Shown here piece by piece: positions 10,171-23,042 of a stretch of 64,000 nucleotides of DNA. Under the pieces are notes generated by a model. The model was not told where the DNA came from. It did not search any database and worked only from the letters and a program-made list of their open reading frames with translations. Position 1 is the stretch's first letter. Each line of letters opens with the position of its first letter. The DNA lies in contig NC_133534.1 in the NCBI RefSeq assembly GCF_048544455.1, positions 224,344,292 to 224,408,291 of the forward strand, written 5' to 3'. A program made the translations under genes and the position numbers. The stretch is from Silene latifolia (Eukaryota > Streptophyta > Magnoliopsida > Caryophyllales > Caryophyllaceae).

Positions 10171-12658
10171 TGTAACACCCCGGTTTATAAAAGAAGCCTT
10201 CGTCAAGACATTCCCTGATAAACCGGACTGTTACCATCTCGGTTTCCCGAGGTAGTGAATAACAAATTAAACTCCACGGCAATTTACATAATTATTTTTA
10301 ACTTAATTATTACAAAACCTCTTTTATGTCAAATTACAAAGAACAAACATAAATAAAAGTGAAAGTCTTCTAGATGATGATCTAGCTACTAAGTCGTCTG
10401 ATCCAGTGTCTCACGCCCGTCCAGCTCCCGTTCTATCTCTTAACCTGTCAAGTCTGCTCGCCAATATTTGGGTCATCACAGGTGTTCACGAATACACAGG
10501 GTCAACCACGAGGTTGAGTAGGGAAAACAATGAAACAACAAAATATGATATGCATGCTCCTCCGTCACCTCCATCTCCATCTCAACTCATATCTCATATC
10601 TCATACCCCGGAACGCCCAGCCATACCGATCCCCGGTAGACTATATATCGACCGTAGCCGATCTGCCAGCTCGCAGCTGAGGACACCAGGGCAAGTCCTG
10701 CAGAACCCGCCTGAGCCTTATCACAACATCGTCATCCCACACCACATCACCACAACATCCTCCATCTCCAATGCATATGAATGCTCAAAAGAAATTAATG
10801 CAACACAATATATATAAATCACTGAACTGGTAAATCATAAAATCATGCCGGTTACCCAATGCTGTGATATCATACTCAATACGATCAATTCAGTCAATCA
10901 CCTTCCCGTATATGAATCATAACGTAAATCAACAACCATGAATCAAGCCAACACAATTCGACAATAACGGTAATAAGTCAAGTGTATTTCCCTACCTCAA
11001 GGTGCCAGCAAATCCAATTAAGCAGTTCAAGCAGTCCAGAACATAAAGCAACGAATTTGATTAACGATCCTTCACGAATCCGTCACCTAAAACAATTATA
11101 ATATTTATAATTACTAACTACTAAATATAGAAATCTCCCAAAGTAGAAGCTACTAAAAATAGATAGGTTACCCAATATAGAGAGTTCCTAAAATAGAAGT
11201 TTTTCCGAAATACAATCCCGACACCAAACTTATGCCCCAACTGATAACTAAAATAACCCGATTAGTATTTGACCCAACCTCCCAAAATAGAAAGTTACTA
11301 AAGTAGAATTTCTTAAAATGGAAACTTTTCCGATATAGTAACTTTTCTCTTTTAACAAACCCGACTCAAAACCCGACTTGAATTACCTAACTGGCTCGGG
11401 AATTAAATTGAATAACCAATATGATAATTAAAAGATTAAACGAATTATACGATTGAGAAAACTCGAATCAAACATTTGAACAACTCACAACCCGACTTAA
11501 AAACCGTCTTTAATTATTTAAATAACTCGGAATTAAATTAATTAATTAAGCATACGACCAATTAACGAAATATAACGATTAAACTATGACAAAACCCGTT
11601 TCAAAGCTAAAACAACCCGTCATCAACACTACCCCCCTCACACGCGCTCCCACGCTCCCACGCGCCACCACTAGGCCGTGTCAACCACCAGCCCAATCCC
11701 CCACACTGACCCAGCCACCAACGACCACCACCAGCCTGGTCGACTGCCGCCGGCGAGTCGAACCAGGGCTGCCATAAGGCCGGGTTCACCACCGTGCCTC
11801 ACCACACGCCCACTGTCCTTGACTCACCACCACCGCAACAATCACCAAACCCCTGCCAAACTACCACGGCCCTGCTCGCCGTCAGCCCACGCACCCAGAA
11901 ACAGTGGCACCACCGTCTCGACCTCCCCCTAGTCCACGGTGGCGCCACCCCAAACCTAGCCATCTAAACCCGTCTGAAAACCACTACATAAACCCGTTTC
12001 TACCCCCTTGTCGATGCCGCCCTTCACAGCCACCACTACCGCCTAAAACCACCAAAACAACCACCACCCCACTCGACCCTTACCACCCTACTCCCTTACC
12101 CTGCTAACAACCACCAGCAACACCTCCCTAAGCCACAAAACAACACCCAAAAACCCGACATCAATGCTAAAACAGAGGAGATGGGTTGAATGCTTACCTT
12201 TCCGCCACCACAACAGCCACCACGGCCACCCATGGTCGTCTACAATAGTCCCTAGCTCATCCCTGTTGTGCCGTCAACACCCATGGCCACTCTCTCTCTC
12301 TCTCTATGCGTGAAAAGCTGAGATTTGGTGTTGATGAAGAAGGGAGGCGGGTTGAGTGAGTAAGGAATGAGGGAGGCGGGTTGGGTAGGGTTGTTAGGGT
12401 TAGGATATACTATTAGGGTTAGGGTTTAGGGTTAAATGGGCTGGACAGTTATTGGGCCAGCTTAAAAGGTTAGCTCACATTTCGAATTCCATATAACCCG
12501 TCTCAATTAGCTTAGATCGATACAACGCGAGTCAAGTAAAATAACTTAACGTAATTATCGACTAACAATTAACCCGACATAATTCGTAATATAAATGTAT
12601 AATAATTAATATATAATAATATCCATTTAATTGATTATATAAAATACGGGGTATTACA
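10171..12658 (-). mobile_element. LTR (5' LTR in element orientation) of nested LARD
   Basis: This is the partner of 4110-6670, 2488 bp long; most of the 73-bp length difference is the shorter CT tract. It ends at the right-hand GTTTA target duplication. Confidence 0.9.
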
Positions 12659-14114
12659 GTTTATATGTTTATTATGGGTGTCATGAGCGTAATTAGAGTT
12701 TACGAATCGAACCCTAGTGGCGGCATGATGGCGGCCAAGAGTGCTCTCCAAAGTTATAGCTAAAGCTAGTATAACCTTGATAATGATTCATGAGTTATAG
12801 CTAAAGTTAATACAACTTTGGGTAGTTACCCTAGTTATGGCTGGAGCTACTATAACGTTGAAGTACGAGTTAAGGTTATAGTTGGAACTAACGTACCCTG
12901 AGATTATGGCTCAAGGTTGTGGTTGGAACTAGTATAACTTTGAGTTTCGTGTCAAAGTTATAGTTGAGGTAAGTATAACTTCAAGTCATATATGTTGAAG
13001 TTATAGTCGAGGTTACTATAACCTCGCATCTAGAGTTTATGTTATGGTTAAGGTTACTATAACATTGCATGGTTAATGTTAAAGTTATAGCTGAAGTTAC
13101 TATAACGTTGGTTGCTTGTACTTGTTCCATATGTTGTATTGTGTTTAACGTGTTATGTCCTTGTGTTGCATATTTATTTGGTTACTCTTGTTCATATGAT
13201 AAGTAGGATGGTCAGTTATACTATCCTATGAGTTGAGTCGTGATGTTGTTCACGCATGTTAGTACAGCCAGTTATACTGTGCATTTGTTTGTTGGCTGGT
13301 TTGAATAGATGACGGTAGTATCAGTTATATACTATCGGAATGAACTAACGCCACCCGTTGATGCCGGATTTATTTTGGTCTATGTTCGGGAGTGGCCAGA
13401 TTCGTCAGTTATACGTTCTGGGTCCCGAGTGTCGTTCGGTGTACAGTTATTGCATCTAGAGGTCTGGCCAGGTCTTAGGCATATAGGCAGTGGTGATACG
13501 CTCTAACGGGCGTTCGCTATATTCGCTATGCTTTGTTGCTAGCTTTGTGCATTCCGTTGCTGTGGATTGTGTGTTACCGTATTCGCTATGCTTTGATGCT
13601 AGCATTGTGCCTTAAGTTGTTAGGGGTCGTGTGCTACAATGGTTATTAGTGTACATGGTCTAGTTCTTGCATATGGTCAGGTTTGCATGATTCCGTCTAA
13701 GATTGATAAGTCATGGTAAGCTTTATTGGGTTTTCATGAGTGTAGATGATCTCACATGTTTACTGGTTTTACATTTCATTTATTAATGATTGTTGATTAT
13801 ATTCAATTGTTGTAAACATGACTAGGAGAGCATCTAGTTACTCCCGACTGATTGTCGACCCCCATTCTCAGGTTGAACGCTTGTTGCTGACTTGTTGATG
13901 CTTGCTTGGGGAATGTGCGAAGCGAGCTTAATAATAAATTAGGAGTTTATTTTCATGTTATGAGAACCTTCGAATAATGTATTAGTTGTTTTGGATTTAG
14001 TAGCGAACCGGATTGGTCAGGTGTTTCCGCCACCTTGACCCTTTTATCAGTATCGTACTCTGATATTTAATTTATATAAGGTTTTTCCTTTGTTTTATAA
14101 TCCGGGTTGTTACA
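12659..14114 (+). mobile_element. LTR 2 of gypsy-type family, right part
   Basis: This continues the LTR interrupted at 4109 and ends CCGGGTTGTTACA, followed by the primer site. It contains the same hairpin array as LTR 1 and LTR 3, but the GGTGATACGC hairpins are reduced: after GGCAGTGGTGATACGCTCTAAC (from about 13487) the sequence passes straight to the downstream part, whereas LTR 1 and LTR 3 have several more units. Confidence 0.88.
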
Positions 14115-17100
14115 GTTGGTATCAGAGCGAACACGCTCCCAACTCTCGCGTAGTTAATGACTAAAATAAATTGACTTAGTAAATGAGTGAGAGTAAATGG
14201 GGTAGAAACAATTAAGGACTTGTTCGTTTATGCCTTAATGTTTCTTATCGTTATTAATTTTATTACATGTGTTGTCAGTCATGTACTTGTTTGATTATGT
14301 GTTGATGTTTCGTATAATTATTAATTGTGTTACATGTGTTGCTAATGCACTTATTTGTTATGCCCTAACGTTTCGCATCTTTATTAATTGTATTACCTGT
14401 ATTGTTCATGTACATACTTTTATTGCCTTAATGTTTTGCACCGCTATTAATTGTATTGCATGTTTTGTTCATGCACTTGTTTGTTTATGCCTTAATGTTT
14501 CATATTTTTCATAATTGTATTAAATGTGTTGTTTATGTATTTGCTAGTTTATGCCTTAATGTTTTCGATCGTTATCAATTGTTTTACATGAGTTATTTTT
14601 ATACTTGCTTTTCGTTCCTTAATACTTTGTATTGTTATTAATTGTATTAAATATTTTGTTCATATATTGGTTTGTTTATGTCTTATTGTTTATAGCTATT
14701 AATTATATTTAATGCATTTTCACGTATGACTTTTCCCAGCATGCTTTGTTGATTTGAAAGATGGTCAATTTTGAAGATGTCCTTTGCATGTTACGTGTCG
14801 TGCATTTTGGTTATATGTCAGTCAAAACTTTTAATCCTTGATAACCCGAGCTTTACTCTTATTGTACTTTCATCCTTTTGGATCGTTTGGCGGTGGTGTC
14901 CTTGTTTGAGGTGATTTCGAGGTTGATTCCCTTGTGGTTTCTTGAGGCAACAAGTTAGGATTGATGGTAGTTATTGGAATGTTCAAGTATGAAAGAAAAG
15001 AGCGTTTATTATTATGAGTTTGGTAACGAAAACGTTTACTTTGGGATTAGAGGTTTTGAGATGGAATTTCCTTTGGGATTAGAGGTTGTTAAGGTGAAGT
15101 TTACTTTGAGAAAAGTGGTTGTTAAAATGAATCTCATTTGGGATAAGTGGTTGTTAGGTTCTTTTATGTGATTGAGGAAATCGTTATTGACGATAGAGGG
15201 CGATGATTTGTGACATAAGATGTATGATTGTGGTTTCATAGTTTTACTATAAGTGAGAGACATGATGAGTAGATTTATCTTATGATATTATTTGGGAATA
15301 TCGTGGCTTATGCTTTTAATGGTTAGAATTATTGAGTTTTGGCCTGAGTTAAAAGAAAGGTTATGCATGTTATTTATGGATCGAGAGTAGAGTAATGGAA
15401 ATGAATTGAGAGTTATCGTGGAGTTTAGATTGAGCACGTTGAGAATTTTGGAGACTATGCTCGTCTTTAATTGAAATGTCATATTTGAGGAGTAAGAATC
15501 GTTAATGGCAATCAGTAAGTTACGAAGGAATTTATGATTAATCTGTTGATGAGTTATTTATTGACTATATCTTTTAAAGGATTGAGTGAAAGAGGTGAAC
15601 TGTAACTTATGAACTTGTGAGATGTCAATGTTAAAGTGTTTTAGCGTTGGCTTAGTGAACCACCATGTTGACGATGATTATAATGTATCGTGATGTTCAT
15701 CTTTTGAGGGTATAGAGATTGCTATCGATTGATTCATTAAGTGTGATTATATGGAGTTCATGAGAGTGGAAGGACTTGAGAGTTGATGTCGTGAGAGTTT
15801 ATGATCTTGAGAGTTGATAATTTGAGGAATGTAGAGATTGTAACGGGGCTATTATAAAGAGATTTGTTGGTCCTGAGGTATTATGGAGATACAACGGAGG
15901 GATGTTAAGAGACGTTGTTACCTTAAGTGATGATTGTACGAGAATTGTATGACTCTGGTTATCTGCTTTATTTATTTTATCTTAAGGTGTCGTCTTCGCG
16001 TCGATAAACTCGTTTTTGGAGTCGTCTATTCTTATCATCCTTGCACGTGTTAACAATACCTCTTCTATTTGAGCCTTCAGACCAAAAGTTTCTTTTATCT
16101 TTGTCCTCTGTGTGTTTCATCTATCATTGCTTTCTATTTGTTCTTTATTTCAACTCCAGTTCCTTCTTATTTGAACTTTTGAAATTACCCTTTTCACATT
16201 GATTTCTCTTTAAGCTTTTACTTCCGAAAGGAATGTGTTCTTTTGCCTTGTGGTGTTGCACGAAAATGTTTTGTTTTGGTTTGCAAGTTATTTGTTCTTT
16301 CATGATAACGTGAAAACTTTTGAATTCCCTCGTTAGAGCTACTTGTGATCATCTCGTAGTGAAAGCTTGGATCCTTTGGCGAGCAATGTTAGACGCTTCG
16401 AGTTTGATGTTTGGTTATTTGAGGTTTAAAACATGGTAAGAGAGTTGAATGGAAGTATGAATCGGGACAACGTGTAGAGTTTTGGGAAATGGAGTATTAA
16501 AGGTCTTATACTAAGCTAGGAAAGTTTGAGGGTGTTTTTACATTGAGGATACATAGATGTTTGTTTGTTGTATCTGAGGTTAAAGATGTTTCATTTAAAG
16601 TGTATGAGTGTTTAATTGAAGGACATAGATTCATACAGTCTTATGGTGGATTTGGGATGTAAAGATAATGTTCATGGATAATAAACTGAGATTAGGAATT
16701 GAGGTTATAAGTTTGGTGATTTTATGAGCACAGGTGATGAGAGTTGTATGGTGATATTATTATGCTTTGGTGGAAATGTTTTATCAATGGCAAGTGTGTT
16801 GTGGTACAATTACTAGCTTAACTAAAGCTATGTGGTTCCTTGGGTGCTTAGGAAAGTCGTGATCACAAGTGTTCATAGGAAATAATTGGGTCTTGCGAGT
16901 GCGACTGATGATGTTGCCATGGGATTGAGGTTGGATAGGATTTTGATAGTTTAGTCAGAGTTTGAGGTTTGGGTTTGATGTAACTTTTGGGATTATAGAG
17001 TGTGTGAAGATGATAATAACATTGAAGATTTAAGATCTTTTCTGTGGTTTGAGTTTGGATATGGATCAGAGTGCGCAGCGGTTAGGATTTCGAGATGACC

Positions 17101-17193
17101 TTTATTGATGACCACTTGTAATTCTTACCTTCTTTTGATCTTATTTTTGAATTCCAAGTTTCGAGGACGAAACTTCTTTTTAGGGGGTTGGAT
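14115..17193 (+). mobile_element. Non-coding internal region of gypsy-type LARD-like element
   Basis: It opens with the primer site TGGTATCAGAGC (14117-14128) and closes with the polypurine tract AGGGGGTTGGA (17182-17192). The 3.1 kb between them has no reading frame with retroviral-type domains, so with LTRs 2 and 3 it forms a LARD-like non-autonomous element. The first 600 bp are a tandem repeat. The last 200 bp match 1-212. Its mobilising partner is not in this window. Confidence 0.85.
14220..14700 (+). repeat. Tandem repeat, about 64-bp unit, about 7 to 8 copies
   Basis: Units are marked by variants of TATGCCTTAATGTTT at about 14230, 14297, 14359, 14422, 14486, 14551, 14612 and 14678, each followed by a variant of TTATTAATTGTATTACATGT. 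Copies are diverged. Open frames across this block (14269-14514 and neighbours) give a repetitive hydrophobic peptide that I take to be a by-product of the repeat. Confidence 0.8.
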
Positions 17194-19655
17194 TGTAACA
17201 CCCCGTATTTTATAATAATATTTTATTATAAAAGTATTTTATTAAATTGATTATTTCGGAATTTAATAATGTATTTTGAATATTTATATTTATCGCATCC
17301 ATTCTATATTTTATTATTTCCCGTTTTGATATACTTTTGGAAGGGTTAAAATGTCCGTGCACGATTTGACTATTTTAATTTAATAATTTCTTTTCTATAA
17401 TTAGCTCTCCTTCCATTTTAATATGGTTCAATCCGATTTGTAATTGGATAATCCATTGTATGAGCTAATGGACTCAAAGCCCATTAGTTATTCCCTTATA
17501 AATAGAATTTAACCTAGCAAGCAACTAGGTCAATTCATTGTTTGGTGCGTGAGATTTCTGCCGCACGGCCTCCTCCACTTTTCCTCTCTTTTGTTCTCTT
17601 TACTCCATTTGACTTCATTGTGCTTTCCTTCTCTCAAACTCATACACAAATTATATTTTCATAATCTTTGCTCTTACCTCTACAATAATTTATTCTCCAA
17701 ATAATTTTATGAGAATTATTTGTATGGACCTTTAGACCTACGTTTTGGGCCTTTTATTTTTAATGGGTAAAGAAGAAGAAGAGTATTTTATGGTGCTTTC
17801 ATGGTTTTGGATTCGGTATTCTTTAGAGTCGACTTTTGGGGACGTTGACACGTGTTGGAGACAAGGCTTTGTTGGTCATTTTCTTTATGGAGGTTTTCAT
17901 TAATTGCTAATAAGGTAACTAGGTGTTTTCTTTTAATTGTGTTTATGCCAATTGATGTAATTAATATGATTTAATGAATGTTTTGCATGATTAGTACATG
18001 TTTGATTGTTTATTATCATGTTAATTATGTTTTCTCATGTTTTTATATGTTTCAATGCATTAATTATATATCGTATGTTGTTTATATGTTTATTATGGGT
18101 GTCATGAGCGTAATTAGAGTTTACGAATCGAACCTTGGTGGCGGCATGATGGCAGCCAAGAGTGCTCTCCAAAGTTATAGCTAAAGCTAGTATAACCTTG
18201 ATAATGATTCATGAGTTATAGCTAAAGTTAATACAACTTTGGGTAGTTACCCTAGTTATGGCTGGAGCTACTATAACGTTGAAGTACGAGTTAAGGTTAT
18301 AGCTGGAACTAACGTACCCTGAGATTATGGCTCAAGGTTGTGGTTGGAACTAGTATAACTTTGAGTTTCGTGTCAAAGTTATAGTTGAGGTAAGTATAAC
18401 TTCAAGTCATATATGTTGAAGTTATAGTCGAGGTTACTATAACCTCGCATCTAGAGTTTATGTTATGGTTAAGGTTACTATAACATTGCATGGTTAATGT
18501 TAAAGTTATAGCTGAAGTTACTATAACGTTGGTTGCTTGTACTTGTTCCATATGTTGTATTGTGTTTAACGTGTTATGTCCTTGTGTTGCATATTTATTT
18601 GGTTCCTCTTGTTCATATGATAAGTAGGATGGTCAGTTATACTATCCTATGAGTTGAGTCATGATGTTGTTCACGCATGTTAGTACAGCCAGTTATACTG
18701 TGCATTTGTTTGTTGGCTGCTTTGAATAGATGACGGTAGTATCAGTTATATATTATCGGAATGAACAAACGCCACCCGTTGATATGGGATTTATTTTGGT
18801 CTATGTTCGGGGGTGGCCAGATTCGTCAGTTATACGTTCTGGGTCCCGAGTGTCGTTCGGTGTACAGTTATTGCATCGAGAGGTCTGGCCAGGTCTTAGG
18901 CATATAGGCAGTGGTGATACGCTATATATAGTACCGTGGAAGCGGTGGTGATACGCTCCACACCGATGGAGGCGAGTGGTGATACGCTCCGTCGTCGGGG
19001 GTGGTGATACGCTCGACAAGTTAGAGGCAGTGGTGATACGCTCTAACGGGCATTCGCTCTATTCGCTATGCTTTGTTGCTAGCTTTGTGCCTTCTGTTGT
19101 TGTGGATTGTGTGTTACCGTATTCGCTATGCTTTGATGCTAGCATTGTGCCTTAAGTTGTTAGGGGTCGTGTGCTACAATGGTTATTAGTGTACATGGTC
19201 TAGTTCTTGCATATGGTTCAGGTTTGCATGATTCCGTCTAAGATTGATAAGTCATGGTAAGCTTTATTGGGTTTTCATGAGTGTAGATGATCTCACATGT
19301 TTACTGGTTTTACATTTCATTTATTAATGATTGTTGCTTATATTCAATTGTTATAAACATGATTGGGAGAGCATCTAGTTACTCCCGACTGATTGTCGAC
19401 TCCCATTCTCAGGTTGAACGCTTGTTGCTGACTTGTTGATGCTTGCTTGGGGAATGTGCGAAGTGAGCTTAATAATAAATTAGGAGTTTATTTTCATGTT
19501 ATGAGAACCTTCGAATAATGTATTAGTTGTTTTGGATTTAGTAGCGAACCGGATTGGTCAGGTGTTTCCGCCACCTTGACCCTTTTATCAGTATCGTACT
19601 CTGATATTTAATTTATATAAGGTTTTTTCTTTGTTTTATAATCCGGGTTGTTACA
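17194..19655 (+). mobile_element. LTR 3 of gypsy-type family
   Basis: The LTR starts TGTAACACCCCGTATTTTAT and ends CCGGGTTGTTACA. It is near-identical to LTR 2, so LTR 2, the interior and LTR 3 form one recent element. It carries the uninterrupted target site of the nested element (around 18087). Its right end abuts codons of the FRS pseudogene, with GATAT (19656-19660) as the expected right copy of a target duplication. The left copy cannot be found because the left flank is the Cassandra-like LTR. Confidence 0.88.
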
Positions 19656-20670
19656 GATATTGTGTGCATTCTTGGTCCACCGCATAAGAATGTACCTATC
19701 AGGCAAAGTGTTCACTTGTTTCCCAGAGTAAACCCAAATAATGTGTCTGCAAATAATACCCTTTCTGTTGAACAACTTACAAGAACATTCTGCATCATTG
19801 GTTGTAGAATTGTACACAACTTGATAGTTCTTCTGTGTTCTACCATCAGCTACACCAATCACCTTTGTACGGTTAATAGGTAGTGTGAAACCACCAACAC
19901 TAAGGGAACAAATGGAAGCAGTAGCTTCTAGCCTAAAATCTTTGGAAGCAGCATGTGTATAAACCTTGGACGCATGAGCTTCCAACCTAAGAGAAGTAGT
20001 TAATTTTGGTAGGGTACAATCATCGTCTCTATCAAGTCGCTTTTGATTATGGCGTTGTTGATCCATGGCGCTTTGAAACCGCATCCAGAATTCAACGAGT
20101 GTACCATGTATATTTTCAAAATGCTTGAAAAAGTTATTCTGACTCTCAGATCGTTGAGTTGTTTGTAAAAGACACCCCATAGGAATATCGCGATAATAAG
20201 CTGGAATCCATTTTCTTCTTTTTCTATACATGGTTGACAACCAGGAATTGCCTTCAAGGTTATGTTCATTAACCAACTGAGACCATTTTGCTTCAAATTC
20301 CACAGGTTCTAAGTCAGAGTCCCAAACTATAGCATTGAAGCGGCTCGCAAAATCAGTCTCTTTGGATATTGTAGGCCCAACCTTATTAGTGACCCTTTGC
20401 ATGATATGCCATATGCAATATTTGCACCTAGCCTTCTTGAAAACAACACGCAAACCCTTCTTTATTCCAGCACATTTATCAGTAAATATACATTGTGGTT
20501 CTCGCAGGCCCATAGCATCTAAAAACTTTTCAAACACCCACTTGAACGACTCTTAATCCTCATGAAATAGTAATGCAACGGCAAAAATAGCTGACCTTTT
20601 GTGGTGGTCTACACCAGTTGGATCAAAACGGATATAATCACCAAACAAAGAGTAGTTTCTACGTGACTGC
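19656..20670 (-). pseudogene. FAR1-related sequence (FRS) protein, C-terminal part with MULE transposase domain and SWIM zinc finger
   Basis: Read on the minus strand this is the catalytic-derived half of an FRS/FAR1-family protein, plant transcription factors domesticated from Mutator-like transposases. From the N-terminal side one sees a conserved VDHHKRS segment, then FKWVFEKFLDAMG, ITDK-type and CKYCIWHIM-type transposase motifs, the conserved TTQRSES motif, and a SWIM zinc finger with CSCKLFNRKGIICRH. Damage is visible: an in-frame TAA at 20553-20555 just before the FKWVFEKF motif, and a short internal deletion between the FDPT and GVDHHKRS segments. The 3' end is cut off by the LTR ending at 19655. 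The fragment continues at 24992 after a 4.3-kb insertion. Confidence 0.88.
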
Positions 20671-21945
20671 TGATATCGTCCTAATTTAGGACGATTTAGC
20701 CCATGCCTATTACCTTATTCCGACTCGATTTTGCGTGCTTAAATGTTTAAATAGCTCATTTAATAACTAATTTATAATTATTAGCCGTCTTAGTCATATT
20801 TAATAATTAGTCATATTGTTATTATAATATTAGTATTATTAGTATTATTTTATTAATATATTAATTTAATATGTAGGTAAGGCGGTATAATAAAGAGGAG
20901 ATTTGAGTTAAAGTAATTTGAGACGGAAATTAAGGAGCAAATTGGGTCGAGACGGAAATAAGACAGGTCAAGGCAAGAAAATAAAGCGGAAAGTCAACCA
21001 TTGACTTAGCAATTGATCGTCATCATCCATCATCACCCTGTGTCTTCAACATTCATCAACAAATACCACAGTACACCATCAATTCATCATCAACAATCGA
21101 CAAGCAACAGCCCAAAACAACTTCACCATCAACAATTCAACCTCCATCAACCCACCAATCCTCGGATCATCACCATATCCACCGAGCATTCACCATTATC
21201 ATGAAACCCCTGCTCCTTGCGTTCTCCTCTGTTCACACACACCAGCAGCAACAACACCAACGAACCACCCCGCAACCACCGTGGTTTCCTCCACATCTCA
21301 ACCCAAGCTCAGATCAGCAGCAACCCATCTCGCATACACCATAATTCACGCACCAACTCCACCACCATTCATCGCGCATCACCATCCTGCACTCCACAAC
21401 CACCAGCCTCCCAATCATCCACCGTTCGAAACACCAGCAGCGGCACCATAATCTGGGTTAATCTTCGACATCACCATCATACCCACCTGCTCCATCGACA
21501 ACAACCAGTGCAGCCACCATCGAAGCCGAGTTTATTGGTAAACAATGCACTCCTAGCCGGCCTTAGCACCGGTGGCTGGCCAACCGGCTCGCAACACACC
21601 TCAGCCCATCTCGCAACATCAATTGTTCTCCTAGCCGGGGGACCGGCTGCCGCCTACCCGGCTCCCAACATCAACAATCGCATCAAATTGCTCCCAGACG
21701 GTCCACCGACCGTCGACACCCCCACCAGCTCCCATCACCATCAATTATTCACCTAGTTTCCAGAGAAATCCCAGGCGGTACTATCACCGGTGGCCGGTTG
21801 GCCGGCTCTCAGAACCTATGCTGCGTATTCCCTTTTTGTCGTGTCTCCCCTTTCCCCTTTTTTGTTGTGTCATGTATAATGTATGTTTGTTAGGTGAGTC
21901 ATAGGATTATTAGTATTACAATAATAATTATTATTATTATTATTA

Positions 21946-23020
21946 GGGTAAATTGATAACTTATACCTTGTATAATTCTTTTTTTCAAATTTTATACCTA
22001 AGATAATTTTCTTTTAAAACCTATACCTAATATTCTAATTTCTTTCAAACTCAATACCAAGTTGCATTTGACAAGGTGACCGTTTTGCCCTTGCCCTTTA
22101 ACCTATCATCATCAACAGTTCAACACCCATTCTTCATCATTCAAAACCAAGAAAAATTTATCCCAACACATCAAACCATCAACAATCACAACCATCCACT
22201 ATATAGGAACCTTCATCGGCAACTTCTCTGTCCCTGTAACCGACGCCTTCTCTATGTCCCTCGTCACCAATCCAGAATCAATTTACGATTTTGCATCACC
22301 GCTTACTCATTCAGCCGCCTACCACTGCTCGACCCAATACCGACCTCCCCTGCACCTTCGCCCACGACCCTAAGCCCATCGATTACCATAATGCAATGCA
22401 GCCACCAGAACATAGGGTCCCTCATCGGCACCTCCCCAATCGAGGTGTATGGTGGTGTGCTTATTTCGTAGTGGATTTTTAAATGGAGGGTCAAATCTGG
22501 AGGTGTTAGGAGGTTCTTGTAGTAGTGTTTGGCTTTAGGTAATGCTTCTGGCGGTGGCGGTGGCGGTGGGCGGTGTGTTAGATATTGTGGTGTTGGGCGG
22601 TGTTGAAGACGGTGTTAGGGATGGTGGTGGTGGTGTCTTTAGGTGGTGATAATGAATGCTAGCTCGTGTTGGTGGTAGTGTTAGACGGAGGTGTTATTGG
22701 GTCGTGATGGTGGTGGTGTATGATGTTAATGGCGTTAGGCGATGATGGTGTTAGTGTTGGGGGTGATGGTGATGGTGGATTGTTTGAGGTTGAAACAATA
22801 CTAGGTAAAGAAGACTAGGGGCAAATTGGGCATATAGCAACATATTTAACAATTAAAAATTGATTTTTACCGGATTTCGGTTATTTTTCTCCCGAAGGTG
22901 AAATTTGGTATTAAGTATGAAAGAAAATAAGAAGCAAGGTATAAGTTTTGAAAAAAAAGTTATCTTAGGTATAAAATTTAAAAAGTGGTGTTATACTAGG
23001 TATAATTTATCAATTTACCC
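21946..23020 (+). mobile_element. Non-autonomous MULE with long terminal inverted repeats
   Basis: Its left end GGGTAAATTGATAACTTATA and right end TTATCAATTTACCC are inverted copies, and the similarity runs inward for more than 100 bp on both sides (ATTTTATACCTAAGATAA on the left faces its complement on the right). Flanks are TTATTATTA on both sides, consistent with the 9-bp duplication of Mutator-like elements but uninformative because the target is an ATT microsatellite. The interior is GC-richer than its surroundings, with a CCACC-rich left half and a GGTGGTG-rich right half, and has an open frame at 22076-22471 with no recognised domain. Capture of host DNA (Pack-MULE) is possible but unproven. 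Confidence 0.75.
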
Positions 23021-23042
23021 TTATTATTATTATGATTATTAT

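Larger units (their letters stand above)
4110..12658 (-). mobile_element. Complete non-autonomous LTR retrotransposon (LARD-like), nested
   Basis: The element has two LTRs (4110-6670 and 10171-12658), a perfect 5-bp target duplication (GTTTA at 4105-4109 and 12659-12663), and both minus-strand priming sites at the correct places. The primer site TGGTATCAGAGC reads on the minus strand at 10167-10156, and a polypurine tract reads on the minus strand next to 6671. The same site without the insertion is seen in LTR 3 near 18087. The interior, 3.5 kb, shows no gag or pol domain in any frame. It must have been moved by proteins from another element. The near identity of the LTRs implies recent insertion. 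Confidence 0.9.

Noticed and set aside
14269..14641. Hydrophobic peptide frames resembling membrane proteins
   Set aside because: They are direct translations of the 64-bp tandem repeat.
21013..21756. Histidine/proline/serine-rich frames of 63 and 179 residues
   Set aside because: They lie in the GC-rich part of the 4.3-kb solo LTR before its TATA box, low-complexity (CAC, ACC, CCA repeats), with no domain.
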